The translations under genes and the position numbers were made by a program. Positions 44,323-52,386 of a stretch of DNA of 64,000 nt are shown here, one piece after another. The notes under the pieces were generated by a model. The model worked only from the letters and a program-made list of their open reading frames with translations. It made no database searches and was not told where the DNA came from. Origin of the DNA: Bordetella bronchialis (GTDB lineage: Bacteria; Pseudomonadota; Gammaproteobacteria; Burkholderiales; Burkholderiaceae_B); assembly GCF_001676705.1 (NCBI RefSeq), contig NZ_CP016170.1, forward strand, positions 3,100,001-3,164,000. The letters run 5' to 3'. Position 1 is the first letter of the stretch. Every line of letters starts with the position of its first letter.

Positions 44323-45336
44323 TCACTCCAGTTTGATGTTGGCGGCCTTGGTCACGTCGGCCCATTTCTTGTATTCGTTCCTGGTCGTCTCCGCCAGGAC
44401 GCTACCGGGTGCGTACTCGGTTTCGATGCCGCTCGAACTCAGCTGTTTTTTGAGGTCGGGCGAAGCCAGCGCTTTTTCCAGGGAAGCGGACAAAGTCCGC
44501 AGGGCCGCGGCCGGCGTACCCTTGGGCGCATACATGGCGAACAGGCTATTGGCCGTGATGTTCTGGCCAGACTCGAGCAACGTAGGGATATTGGGCAACA
44601 AACTGGAGCGCTTGGCTGTCGGCACGGCCAGCGCCTTGAGATTGCCGCCCTGGATCTGACCGATCGCGCTGGACATGCTGTCAAAGAACATCACGGACGT
44701 GCCGTTGATAACCTCGGGCAGCGCTGCGGCGGATCCTTTGTACGGCACGTGCAGCAAGTCCATGCCCGAGCTCGTGTTCAGCATCACAGCTTCCAGATGC
44801 GAGAGCGATCCCGTGCCCTGTGAGGCAAAGCTGTATTTGCCAGGACTCTTTTTGACGTACGCGATCAGCTCAGGCACTGAACTGACCGGCAGATTAGCTG
44901 GCACCACCAGGACATGCGGCGCGTTGGCCACGGCGCCCACCGGCTCGAAGTTATCGGCGAGGTTGTATTGTTGTTGACCGGGTATCGTCGCGGCAGCAAT
45001 CGCCAGCGTCGTCAAGGCGCCCACATAGACGGTATAACCGTCGGCATCGGCACGCGCCACATGCGAAACACCGATGGCCCCGTTGGCGCCAGGACGATTC
45101 TCGACAATGACAGGCTGCTTGAGATCGGCGCTGATTTTAGCGGCGATGGCGCGCGACATCATGTCTGCCGCACCTGCGGGTGGGTACGACACGACAATAT
45201 GGATCGGTCTGTCAGGATAAGCCGCACGGGCCTGCCCCATACCGGACACGCCGAGACCCAGAGTCGCCAGCGCTATACAAAGCGTACGACGAGACAACGC
45301 AACACCGCACCGGGCGAATGCTTTGAAGACTTGCAT
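44323..45336 (-). CDS. Bug family substrate-binding protein
   Basis: 337 residues; signal peptide with cleavage near AQARA|AYPD. Ligand-loop sequence AYPDRPIHIVVSYPPAGAADMMSRAIAAKI has PPAGAAD; VENRPGANGAIGVSHVARADADGYTVYVG and VPYKGSAAALPEVINGTSV follow the family. Less GC-rich codon use than the other Bug genes. It is probably in an operon with the CodA-like hydrolase, so the bound ligand may be the amide or pyrimidine-like substrate of that enzyme. Confidence 0.93.
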   Translation of the reverse strand: MQVFKAFARCGVALSRRTLCIALATLGLGVSGMGQARAAYPDRPIHIVVSYPPAGAADMMSRAIAAKISADLKQPVIVENRPGANGAIGVSHVARADADGYTVYVGALTTLAIAAATIPGQQQYNLADNFEPVGAVANAPHVLVVPANLPVSSVPELIAYVKKSPGKYSFASQGTGSLSHLEAVMLNTSSGMDLLHVPYKGSAAALPEVINGTSVMFFDSMSSAIGQIQGGNLKALAVPTAKRSSLLPNIPTLLESGQNITANSLFAMYAPKGTPAAALRTLSASLEKALASPDLKKQLSSSGIETEYAPGSVLAETTRNEYKKWADVTKAANIKLE

Positions 45337-45510
45337 GAAAACCCCTTGAATTTTTTAGAAATCTGCACTCAGAAAACCAACGTGAATGCCTTTAGGACTG
45401 GCTACCTGCTGCCATCGAGTGAAGATTCGACTTGGCAACATGGCACTTCCCGCTGCTTTCCAATGGGATAGTTGAACGGCTATCAGATTGATGTAAGTTC
45501 CATGCAACAC

Positions 45511-45527
45511 ATGCAAGTCACTTGCAT
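45511..45527. promoter_or_regulatory. 17-bp palindrome ATGCAAGT-C-ACTTGCAT upstream of the Bug gene
   Basis: Perfect inverted repeat with 8-bp arms and a single central base, 175 nt upstream of the Bug start codon. A partial extra copy (CATGCAACA) precedes it. Likely a site for a LacI, GntR or similar dimeric regulator; none is adjacent apart from the GntR gene at 46450, whose presumed operator has a different sequence. Confidence 0.45.
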
Positions 45528-45699
45528 GAATCAAAGCAAGTTGTGTGCCAACTTTGAACAGGGATAAGCCTGGATCGATGAGGTCTGCTCATAGAGCTCG
45601 TGCATCGATAATGAGCATTCCTTGGTGCATTGATGCTGGTTCCCGGGCGGCGCTGTCTTGGTGCGCCGCCCGGATGCGCCGATCGGCGGAGCGAACGCA

Positions 45700-45735
45700 A
45701 AAAAGCCCGCCGAACGAGGTTCATGCGGGCTTTTT
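45700..45735. terminator. bidirectional rho-independent terminator
   Basis: AAAAAGCCCGC and GCGGGCTTTTT are reverse complements around a 14-nt loop, giving a GC stem flanked by an A-run and a T-run. It would end minus-strand transcription from the DUF1989 gene (stop 52 nt away) and any plus-strand transcript. Confidence 0.85.
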
Positions 45736-45787
45736 CCCGTGTGCGGCGATGCGCGCCCATTGCGCGGACGCGCCTTCCCTGCCCGGC

Positions 45788-46381
45788 TCAGTCCAGCACG
45801 CAATACCCCACCGGTTGCGGCGTGCAGCCGTGCGCATTCACGGGCACCATGTCCTGGGGACACGCCGACATCACGGCGATGCAATCGCGTTCGGCGCGAA
45901 AGGTCACGCTATCGCCTGCCTGGGCCCGGGGCTCCGCGACTTCCATCTCGCGGTGTTCATGGAACAAGGTGTTCATGAAAAGGTTCAGCGGCGTCGGCAC
46001 GTACCCGACGTCTATGCCCAGCGGGCGCAGCGCTTCGCGCATGTTGTCCGCGCAGTTGTGGTGGTGGCCCTTGGCGCCCAGCAGCCGGTAGCGCGCGCCG
46101 TCGCAGGCGGCGAACAGCATGCAGTGCGTGCCGGGCGATTCGTCCTTTTCCAGCCGCAGGATGGGCTCCCGCAATTGCGTGTACAGCAGGTCGCCGGGCA
46201 GCGGCTTGATCCGCCCCAGCGTCACGACGGAATGCGGCATGGACATATGCTCGCTGCCGTCGGGCAGGTATGCCCACAGGTCCACCACCTGGCCGCCGTG
46301 CGTGTTGACGACCTTCAGCGCCTGGCCCTTGCGCAGCGCCACGCGGGTGCCCGTCCGGGCCGGAAGTATTGTCAGATCCAC
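45788..46381 (-). CDS. DUF1989 family protein (urea carboxylase-associated type)
   Basis: 197 residues of the DUF1989 family, relatives of the urea-carboxylase-associated proteins UcaAB and of aminomethyltransferase-like carboxyguanidine deiminases. Visible: GQALKVVNTHGGQVVDLWAYL, MSMPHSVVTLGRIKPLPGDLLYT, and THCMLFAACDGARYRLLGAKGHHHNCADNMREAL with Cys/His residues. I prefer GTG 46381 since AAGGGG lies 5 nt upstream; GTG 46387 is also possible. It is divergent from gntR across an operator, so it should belong to the same regulon as the Rieske operon. Confidence 0.85.
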   Translation of the reverse strand: MDLTILPARTGTRVALRKGQALKVVNTHGGQVVDLWAYLPDGSEHMSMPHSVVTLGRIKPLPGDLLYTQLREPILRLEKDESPGTHCMLFAACDGARYRLLGAKGHHHNCADNMREALRPLGIDVGYVPTPLNLFMNTLFHEHREMEVAEPRAQAGDSVTFRAERDCIAVMSACPQDMVPVNAHGCTPQPVGYCVLD

Positions 46382-46414
46382 ATTCACCCCTTAGTATTCA
46401 AGACCGGCTAAAAT

Positions 46415-46430
46415 CTGGTTAACTAGTTAA
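46415..46430. promoter_or_regulatory. probable GntR operator between the DUF1989 gene and gntR
   Basis: CTGGTTAACTAGTTAA contains the perfect palindrome TTAACTAGTTAA (46419-46430). It lies 28 nt from the DUF1989 gene and 20 nt upstream of gntR, as expected for autoregulation. The first 14 bases recur, inverted, in front of the Rieske oxygenase gene. Confidence 0.7.
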
Positions 46431-46449
46431 TGCTACAGGTATACACAAA

Positions 46450-47145
46450 ATGACCGGAGACAGCGTTGCCGCCGCGGCACGTGCCTATGAAGCCATCAAG
46501 AGCAGCATCATCGAATGCCGCTACCCCCCGGGTAGCAAGATCTCCGAAGCCATGCTGGTCGAGGAACTGGGCGTCGGCCGTTCTCCTATCCGCACGGCGC
46601 TGGCGCGCCTGCGCAGCGAAGGCTGGATCGACGTCAGCCCGCAAAGCGGCAGCTACGTAAAGGCGCTGGACGAAAAAGAGATCCGCGAGATTTTCGATTT
46701 CCGTCTCCTGCTGGAATCGCACGTGGCGCGCCTCGCGGCGCAAAACATCGGCGACGACCGGATACGCGCGCTCAACCGTGCCCTGCTGCAGGCCAGGACA
46801 CTGGAAAGCGACGGCGACGACCAGGCCACCTTCGACGAATTCGACCGCTTCGACTCTATGGTGCATGCCGCCATCTACGAAGCCGCGGGCAATACGCTGA
46901 TGAACAATGTCCTGCTGAACCTGCTGGAAAAGGCGCAATGGCTGAAAAAAGCCACGTCGCCGTCCACGCCCACCCGCATGAAGACCTGGTTCAAGGAACT
47001 GGAACGCATCGTCAAGGCGCTGGAAGCGCGCGATCCCGACCTGGCGGCGCGGCGCATCACCGAACATATCGGCAAGGCCGCGGATTTCGAGATGAGCCTG
47101 GCGTCGGCGCACGGCCGCGGCGCGAAACGGGTACGCGCCGCCTAG
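46450..47145 (+). CDS. GntR-family regulator, FCD domain
   Basis: 231 residues. Winged helix at about 10-75 (AYEAIKSSIIECRYPPGSKISEAMLVEELGVGRSPIRTALARLRSEGWIDVSPQSGSYVK) and an FCD effector domain (FDFRLLLESHVARLAAQNI; FDRFDSMVHAAIYEAAGNTLM; KALEARDPDLAARRITEHI) whose Asp and His residues usually bind a metal and a carboxylate ligand. It is convergent with the Bug gene at the end of the Rieske operon. The shared palindrome in its own promoter and before the Rieske gene makes it the probable repressor of that operon. Confidence 0.93.
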   Translation: MTGDSVAAAARAYEAIKSSIIECRYPPGSKISEAMLVEELGVGRSPIRTALARLRSEGWIDVSPQSGSYVKALDEKEIREIFDFRLLLESHVARLAAQNIGDDRIRALNRALLQARTLESDGDDQATFDEFDRFDSMVHAAIYEAAGNTLMNNVLLNLLEKAQWLKKATSPSTPTRMKTWFKELERIVKALEARDPDLAARRITEHIGKAADFEMSLASAHGRGAKRVRAA

Positions 47146-47223
47146 CGCGTGCATGCGCACCCGGTGCGCGCCGCCTAGCGGCGGCGCGGTCCCCTCGCTG
47201 CGCGGCATCGTCGCGCCCCTCCC

Positions 47224-48186
47224 CTAGTCGATACGGATATTCGTGTCCTTGACCATCTGGGTCCACTTGGCGTTTTCCTGGACCAGGAAGCCGCTGAAGT
47301 CCGCGCCGGCCAGCCCGCGCGGAATCACGCCGATCTGATCCAGCTTGGCACGCGTCTCCGGTTCCGTCAGGGCTTTCATAATGGTGTCCGACAGCTTCTT
47401 CACGGCGGCGGGCGGCGTGCCGGTCGGCGCGACCACGCCGTACCAGGTGGTCACCTCGAAGTTGGGCAGGCCGGCTTCCTTCAGCGTGGGGATCTCCGGC
47501 GCCAGCGGACTGCGGGCGGCGGCGGCGATGCCCAGCGCGCGCAGCTGGCCTTCGCGCACATGCGGCAGGGCGGCCAGGATTTCGGAGTTCATGATGGCGA
47601 CACGCCCGCTGATGACGTCGACCAGCGCCGGTCCGGTGCCCTTGTAGGGAATATGGATCAGGTCGGTGCCGGTCGCCAGCTTGAACATTTCTCCCGCCAC
47701 GTGATGCGGCGTGCCGGTGCCCGCCGACGCGTAGGCCAGCTTGCCGGGATGTTCCTTCGCATAGGCGACGAACTCCTTCAGATTGGTCGGCGGCAGCTTG
47801 GTCGTGGAGACCAGCAGGAACGGCACCTGGCCCACCAGCGCCACGGGCGTGAAGGCCTTCATCGGCTCGTAGGGCAGCTTTTGCAGCAGCGGCGTAATCA
47901 TCATGCCGCTGGCCGAGGCCATCAGCAGCGTGTAGCCGTCGGGATTGGCGCGGGCGGCGAAATCGGTGCCGACGATGCCGCCCCCGCCGCCCCGGTTATC
48001 GACAATGACGCTCTGGCCCAAGGGGCCGGAAATCCTTTCCGCGATCACGCGCGCGATGGCGTCGACCGCGCCGCCCGGCGCGAAGGGCACGACCAGGCGG
48101 ATCGTATGGTCGGGGTAGTCGGCGCGGGCCGCCGGGGATAGGACAAGACAGGCGAGCAAAGCGCCCAGTAGACGAGGAATGGACAT
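47224..48186 (-). CDS. Bug family substrate-binding protein
   Basis: 320 residues, signal peptide with cleavage near SPAARA|DYPD. Ligand loop DYPDHTIRLVVPFAPGGAVDAIARVIAE has the canonical PGGxxD motif; VDNRGGGGGIVGTDFAARANPDGYTLLM and IPYKGTGPALVDVISGRVAIMNSEILAALPHVREG follow. Last gene of the minus-strand Rieske operon, 75 nt downstream of the ALDH gene. It probably captures the operon's substrate or a breakdown product; the transport membrane proteins are not in the window. Confidence 0.94.
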   Translation of the reverse strand: MSIPRLLGALLACLVLSPAARADYPDHTIRLVVPFAPGGAVDAIARVIAERISGPLGQSVIVDNRGGGGGIVGTDFAARANPDGYTLLMASASGMMITPLLQKLPYEPMKAFTPVALVGQVPFLLVSTTKLPPTNLKEFVAYAKEHPGKLAYASAGTGTPHHVAGEMFKLATGTDLIHIPYKGTGPALVDVISGRVAIMNSEILAALPHVREGQLRALGIAAAARSPLAPEIPTLKEAGLPNFEVTTWYGVVAPTGTPPAAVKKLSDTIMKALTEPETRAKLDQIGVIPRGLAGADFSGFLVQENAKWTQMVKDTNIRID

Positions 48187-48261
48187 GGTTTCACCTTGGA
48201 CTGTTGTAGGTATTCGCGGGTTTTCCCGCTGCTTGCAAAAGAGCGCCCTGGATCCGGGGAT

Positions 48262-49704
48262 CTAGGACGCCCTGATGATCGACTTGGTTTCGAAGTGCTC
48301 GAGCAGCCCTTCACTGCCCATTTCGCGGCCCAGGCCGCTGTGCTTGACGCCACCGTACGGCAGCTCCGGTGGGGTAATCGCGTAGGTGTTCAGGCTGAAG
48401 CAGCCCGCGCGGATGCGATCCTGCAGCAGCCGCGCCGACGCCAGGGATGCGGTGAAGGCATAGGAGGCCAGGCCGTATTCGGTCGCGTTGGCGCGCGCGA
48501 CCGCTTCCTCGATATCCGTGTAGGGCTCGATCAGGGCGAGCGGGCCGAAGGGCTCTTCGCGCATCGCCCGCGCCTTGCCGCCGGCGCCCGCGATCACGGT
48601 GGGTGCCCAGAACGCGCCAGCCCCCTGCCCGGCTTCGCGCGGCGGCTCGCCGCCGGCCAGGATCACACCGCCATGGCCCGCGGCGTCGGCGGTGAATTCC
48701 CGCATGGCCTGTACGCGGCGCGCATGGACCAGCGGGCCCATCTGGACGCCATCGTCCAGGCCATTGCCGACCCGCAGCGATCGCGCCAGGGTGGCATAGC
48801 GGTCGGCGAAGGCTTCGTACACGCCGCGCTGCACGAAGAACCGCGTGGGACAGTTGCACACCTGCCCCGCGTTGCGGAATTTCGCCGCCACGCCCAGGAT
48901 CGCCGCCCGCTCCAGGTCGGCATCGTCGCAGACGATGACCGGCGCATGCCCGCCCAGCTCCAGCGTGATGCGTTTGAGCGCGCTGCCGGCCAGCCCGGCG
49001 AGCCGGCGCCCGACCGCGATGGACCCGGTAAAGGACAGCTTGCGGATTTCCGGCCGCGCGATCAGCCGTTCGGAGATCCGGGCGGGCTCGCCGAACAACA
49101 GGTTCAGCACGCCGGCGGGAACGCCGGCTTCGACGCAGGCCCGCGCGATCTCGACCAGGATGCCCGGCGTTTCCTCGGCCGGCTTGATGACGATGGGACA
49201 GCCGGCCGCCAGCGCCGTGGCGATCTTGCGGCCCGCCAGCACGGCGGGAAAATTCCACGGGGAAAAGGCGGCCACCGGGCCTATGGGTTCCTGGACCACC
49301 AGTTGCTCGGCGCCCGGGAAACGCGAGGCCACGATGCGGCCGTAGACGCGCCGCCCTTCTTCCGCCATCCACTCGAAGGTGTCCGCGGTGGCGATGACCT
49401 CCGCCGCCGCCTCGTGCAGCGGCTTGCCCTGTTCGCGCGTCAAGACGCCCGCCAGGGCGTCCACGCGATCGCGCAGCAGCGTCGCGACCCGCGCCAGGAT
49501 GCGGCCCCTGTCCAACGCGGTCCTGTCCCGCCATCCCGGGTAGGCGCGGGCGGCCGCGTCGGCGCCGCGGTCGATGTCCTCGTCCGTGGCCACGGGCAGT
49601 TCGCCGAGCCGCTCGCCGGTCGCCGGGTTGATGACGGGGATGGCCTCGCGCCGCGACGCGTCTAGCCATTCACCGTCGATCAGCAGGGCCAGGCGCGGAT
49701 ACAT
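48262..49704 (-). CDS. NAD-dependent aldehyde dehydrogenase
   Basis: 480 residues: [37 protein letters not shown] (substrate Asn, NAD Lys), [37 protein letters not shown] (Glu), RNAGQVCNCPTRFFVQRGVYEAFADRY (catalytic Cys), REEPFGPLALIEPY. Similar to SSADH/benzaldehyde-type enzymes. In the operon it directly follows the ThDP decarboxylase (2-nt gap), so it probably oxidises the aldehyde formed by decarboxylation of a 2-oxo acid. Confidence 0.94.
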   Translation of the reverse strand: MYPRLALLIDGEWLDASRREAIPVINPATGERLGELPVATDEDIDRGADAAARAYPGWRDRTALDRGRILARVATLLRDRVDALAGVLTREQGKPLHEAAAEVIATADTFEWMAEEGRRVYGRIVASRFPGAEQLVVQEPIGPVAAFSPWNFPAVLAGRKIATALAAGCPIVIKPAEETPGILVEIARACVEAGVPAGVLNLLFGEPARISERLIARPEIRKLSFTGSIAVGRRLAGLAGSALKRITLELGGHAPVIVCDDADLERAAILGVAAKFRNAGQVCNCPTRFFVQRGVYEAFADRYATLARSLRVGNGLDDGVQMGPLVHARRVQAMREFTADAAGHGGVILAGGEPPREAGQGAGAFWAPTVIAGAGGKARAMREEPFGPLALIEPYTDIEEAVARANATEYGLASYAFTASLASARLLQDRIRAGCFSLNTYAITPPELPYGGVKHSGLGREMGSEGLLEHFETKSIIRAS

Positions 49705-49706
49705 GG

Positions 49707-51464
49707 TCAGCCCCTTCCCACCACGTTGACCAGCACCTGCCGGCCTTCATCGCGGGCGATCGCGATCGCCCGCCGCAGGGTCTCCTGTAGTGCGCCCCGT
49801 TCGGCGACGCGCAAACCCACGCCGCCGGACGCCTCGGCATAGCGCTCGAAATCCGGCATCGGGGCCAGCGAGCATAGCGGCGCCATGCCCGCCGCATCGG
49901 TCCTGGCGTAGCCGGCGGCGTGGGACGAGGGATATACGCCCACCGTCGATTTATGCACGGCCTCCCAGCCGCCGTTGTTGAACACGATAGCGACCACGGG
50001 AAGGCCGTGCATGGCACTGGCGTGATGGCACACGGCGGGATTGGCGAACAGATACGCGCCGTCGCCCATCACGGCGATGACCGTGCGCCCCGGCATGGCC
50101 TGCTTGGCGCCCAGCGCGGCCGGATAGCCCCAGCCCAGGCCGGAGGCATCCGGGTGCAGGAAGTAGCCGCCCGGACCGGTAAAGGAGAAACACTCGCGTA
50201 CCGCCGAGTACTCGTTGACGACGATGGCGTCGGCGGGCCGCACCGCATCGATGCAACGGGAAAGAAAGGCCTTGGTGATGGCCCCGCCCTGCTCGTGGTC
50301 GCGCGCCATGCGGCGCTCGCGGTCGCCGGAAATGGCCGCGGCGCGTGCCGCCAGCCTTTGCCGGCGGGCGGGCGCGGTGGCCTCCGCGCCGCAGGCCTGC
50401 AAGGCCGGCCCCAGCGCCTCGATCAGGGCATGGGCCGTGGTCGTGATGCCCAGGTCGGAGCGATGGCCGCGCATGGGGTAGCGCGCGAACACCGGATCCG
50501 TACCGGCGTGGGCGACGAAGGCGCTTTCCGCCGGGGCGGCTTTGCCGGGAATCCACGGGACATCCGCTTCCAGGAAAAGCAGCGCGTCCGCCCATTCGAA
50601 GATCGGCGCGCGTTCGTAGCCGACATGCAGCGGATGGCCGGAAGGCGCGTTCACATAGCGTGGCCGGGCCTCGCCGATGCCGATGGCGTAACGGTCGCAC
50701 AGCGCGGCAAGGGCGCCGACCGTGCGGGCATCGGCCCCGCTGGCGGTACACACGATCACCGGTTCGCGCGCCTGCGCCAGCGCGCGCGCCAGGCGGTCCA
50801 CCGCGCCCGCATCCGGCGCCGGCGGCGCGGGTATGGCGGGCGCCGCGCGGGGCGCCAGGCGCGCGGCCGGCGCGGCCAGGACTTCGCGCGGCAAGGTCAG
50901 GTACACCGGCCCGCGCGGCTCGGTCATCGAAACGAGCAGCGCGCGGTCGACCACGTCATCCAGCTGGATGCCGTCGCGCAGCTCGTATTCCCATTTGACC
51001 AGTTCGCGCACCATGCCGGCCTGGTCGTACAGCTCCTGGCCCCAATGGATTTCGATATCGCGGGCGCCCGGCCGGCCTTGCTCGAACAAAGGGGTGCGGC
51101 CGGCGGCGAACAGCATCGGCGTCTGGCCGCGCGCGGCATTCATCACCCCGCACAGGGCATTGGCGGTGCCGACGGTAACGTGCAGCATCACCGCCTGCGG
51201 CCGCCCCGTCACCATGTAGTAGCCATGCGCCATCCCCATGGCCAGGTTCTCGTGCGTGCAGACGATGGGCCTGGGGTACCTTCCGGTATCGCCGCCCGCG
51301 CGCGCATAGGCCTCCACGATGGGCGCCGTATCGGTGCCGGCGCCCACATACAGGAAATCGATCCCCCGGCGCCTCAGCAGCAGCAGGAAGGCTTCGGCCA
51401 CCGACTCGGCGCCGCCGTCCGCCGCCGGGACGGAATGATCCGAAGAGACCGCTGCTGTATCCAT
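49707..51464 (-). CDS. ThDP-dependent decarboxylase (acetolactate synthase/benzoylformate decarboxylase-like)
   Basis: 585 residues with three ThDP-enzyme domains: N-terminal PYR domain (GIDFLYVGAGTDTAPIVEAYAR; the catalytic Glu in CTHENLAMGMAHGYYMVTG), central domain, and C-terminal PP domain (GGYFLHPDASGLGWGYPAALGAKQAMPGRTVIAVMGDGAYLFANPAVCHHASAMHGLPVVAIVFNN, containing the GDG-N ThDP/Mg motif). Decarboxylates a 2-oxo acid to an aldehyde or carboligates. Position between hydroxyacid dehydrogenase and ALDH in the operon favours decarboxylation. Ribosome site GGAAGGA precedes ATG 51464; the frame is open to 51596. Confidence 0.92.
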   Translation of the reverse strand: MDTAAVSSDHSVPAADGGAESVAEAFLLLLRRRGIDFLYVGAGTDTAPIVEAYARAGGDTGRYPRPIVCTHENLAMGMAHGYYMVTGRPQAVMLHVTVGTANALCGVMNAARGQTPMLFAAGRTPLFEQGRPGARDIEIHWGQELYDQAGMVRELVKWEYELRDGIQLDDVVDRALLVSMTEPRGPVYLTLPREVLAAPAARLAPRAAPAIPAPPAPDAGAVDRLARALAQAREPVIVCTASGADARTVGALAALCDRYAIGIGEARPRYVNAPSGHPLHVGYERAPIFEWADALLFLEADVPWIPGKAAPAESAFVAHAGTDPVFARYPMRGHRSDLGITTTAHALIEALGPALQACGAEATAPARRQRLAARAAAISGDRERRMARDHEQGGAITKAFLSRCIDAVRPADAIVVNEYSAVRECFSFTGPGGYFLHPDASGLGWGYPAALGAKQAMPGRTVIAVMGDGAYLFANPAVCHHASAMHGLPVVAIVFNNGGWEAVHKSTVGVYPSSHAAGYARTDAAGMAPLCSLAPMPDFERYAEASGGVGLRVAERGALQETLRRAIAIARDEGRQVLVNVVGRG

Positions 51465-51507
51465 GGCTTCTATCCTTCCGGTTGCCCGCCCGCCCCGGCG
51501 GATGGCG

Positions 51508-52386
51508 TCATGCGATGCGGTGCCCGCACAGGGTTTCCAGGACCCGCACCACGCCGGCGTGATCCAGGTTTCCGGCGCCGGCCGCGCGCGCGGCATTGAA
51601 CAGCTGCTGCGTCATCGCCGTGTTGGGCAGGCTGAGCCCTAGCGCATCGGCGCCGCGCAACGCCAGTCCCAGGTCCTTGCGATGCAGGTCGATGCGAAAG
51701 CCCGGCTCGAAATTGCGCTTCACCATGCGCTCGCCATGTACTTCCAGCACCCGCGAGGCCGCGAAGCCGCCCATCAGCGCCGCGCGCACCCGCGCCGGGT
51801 CCGCGCCCGCCTTGGCGGCGAACAGCAGCGCCTCGCCCACGGCGGCTATCGTCAGGGCCACGATGATCTGGTTCGCCACCTTGGTGGTCTGGCCGTCGCC
51901 GTTGCCGCCCACCAGGGTGATGTTCTTGCCCAATTTCTCGAACAGCGGCAGCGCGCGCTCGAAGGCGGCAGGAGGACCGCCGGCCATAATGGTCAGCGAC
52001 GCCGTCCTGGCGCCGATCTCGCCGCCCGAGACAGGGGCGTCCAGGTAGTCGCAGCCCAGTTCGTTCACGCGGCGCGCGAATTCCCTGGTTTCGATGGGCG
52101 AGATGGAGCTCATATCGATCACCAGCTTGCCGGCCTCCAGGCCCGCGGCGATCCCCGCCTGCGCGAACAGGACATCCTCGACGTCCTGCGTGTCGGGCAC
52201 CATCAGGATGACGATCTCCGCCTTGCGGGCCACGTCGGCCAGGCTGTCGACCACCGTGGCGCCGGTCTCGCGGATGTCCGGCGGTACGGTACGCTGGCCG
52301 CACACCACCAGGGCGTGGCCGGCGGCCGCCAGGTTCAAGGCCATCGGGCGGCCCATGATGCCCAGTCCCACGAAGCCGATGTTCAT
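51508..52386 (-). CDS. NAD(P)-dependent beta-hydroxyacid dehydrogenase (GlxR/3-hydroxyisobutyrate type)
   Basis: 292 residues. Rossmann motif MNIGFVGLGIMGRPMALNLAAAGH at the N-terminus, YLDAPVSGGEIGARTASLTIMAGG with the conserved substrate-binding SGG, and the catalytic Lys in GQTTKVANQIIVA; C-terminal DLHRKDLGLALRGADALGLSLPNTA. Such enzymes reduce tartronate semialdehyde or 3-hydroxyisobutyrate-like acids. Ribosome site AAGGAGG; ATG overlaps the stop of the M20 gene (ATGA), so the two are coupled. Confidence 0.93.
   Translation of the reverse strand: MNIGFVGLGIMGRPMALNLAAAGHALVVCGQRTVPPDIRETGATVVDSLADVARKAEIVILMVPDTQDVEDVLFAQAGIAAGLEAGKLVIDMSSISPIETREFARRVNELGCDYLDAPVSGGEIGARTASLTIMAGGPPAAFERALPLFEKLGKNITLVGGNGDGQTTKVANQIIVALTIAAVGEALLFAAKAGADPARVRAALMGGFAASRVLEVHGERMVKRNFEPGFRIDLHRKDLGLALRGADALGLSLPNTAMTQQLFNAARAAGAGNLDHAGVVRVLETLCGHRIA

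Larger units (their letters stand above)
45337..45787. other. intergenic region with palindromes and a bidirectional terminator
   Basis: 451 bases of relatively low GC. It contains a 17-bp palindrome at 45511-45527, a weaker AAGTTG-N5-CAACTT at 45538-45554, a perfect 11-bp-stem hairpin at 45643-45673, and the terminator at 45700-45735. No gene is supported. Confidence 0.6.

Noticed and set aside
45643..45673. Perfect 11-bp hairpin considered as a tRNA arm or terminator
   Set aside because: No cloverleaf can be made around it and there is no T-run after it. The real terminator is at 45700-45735.
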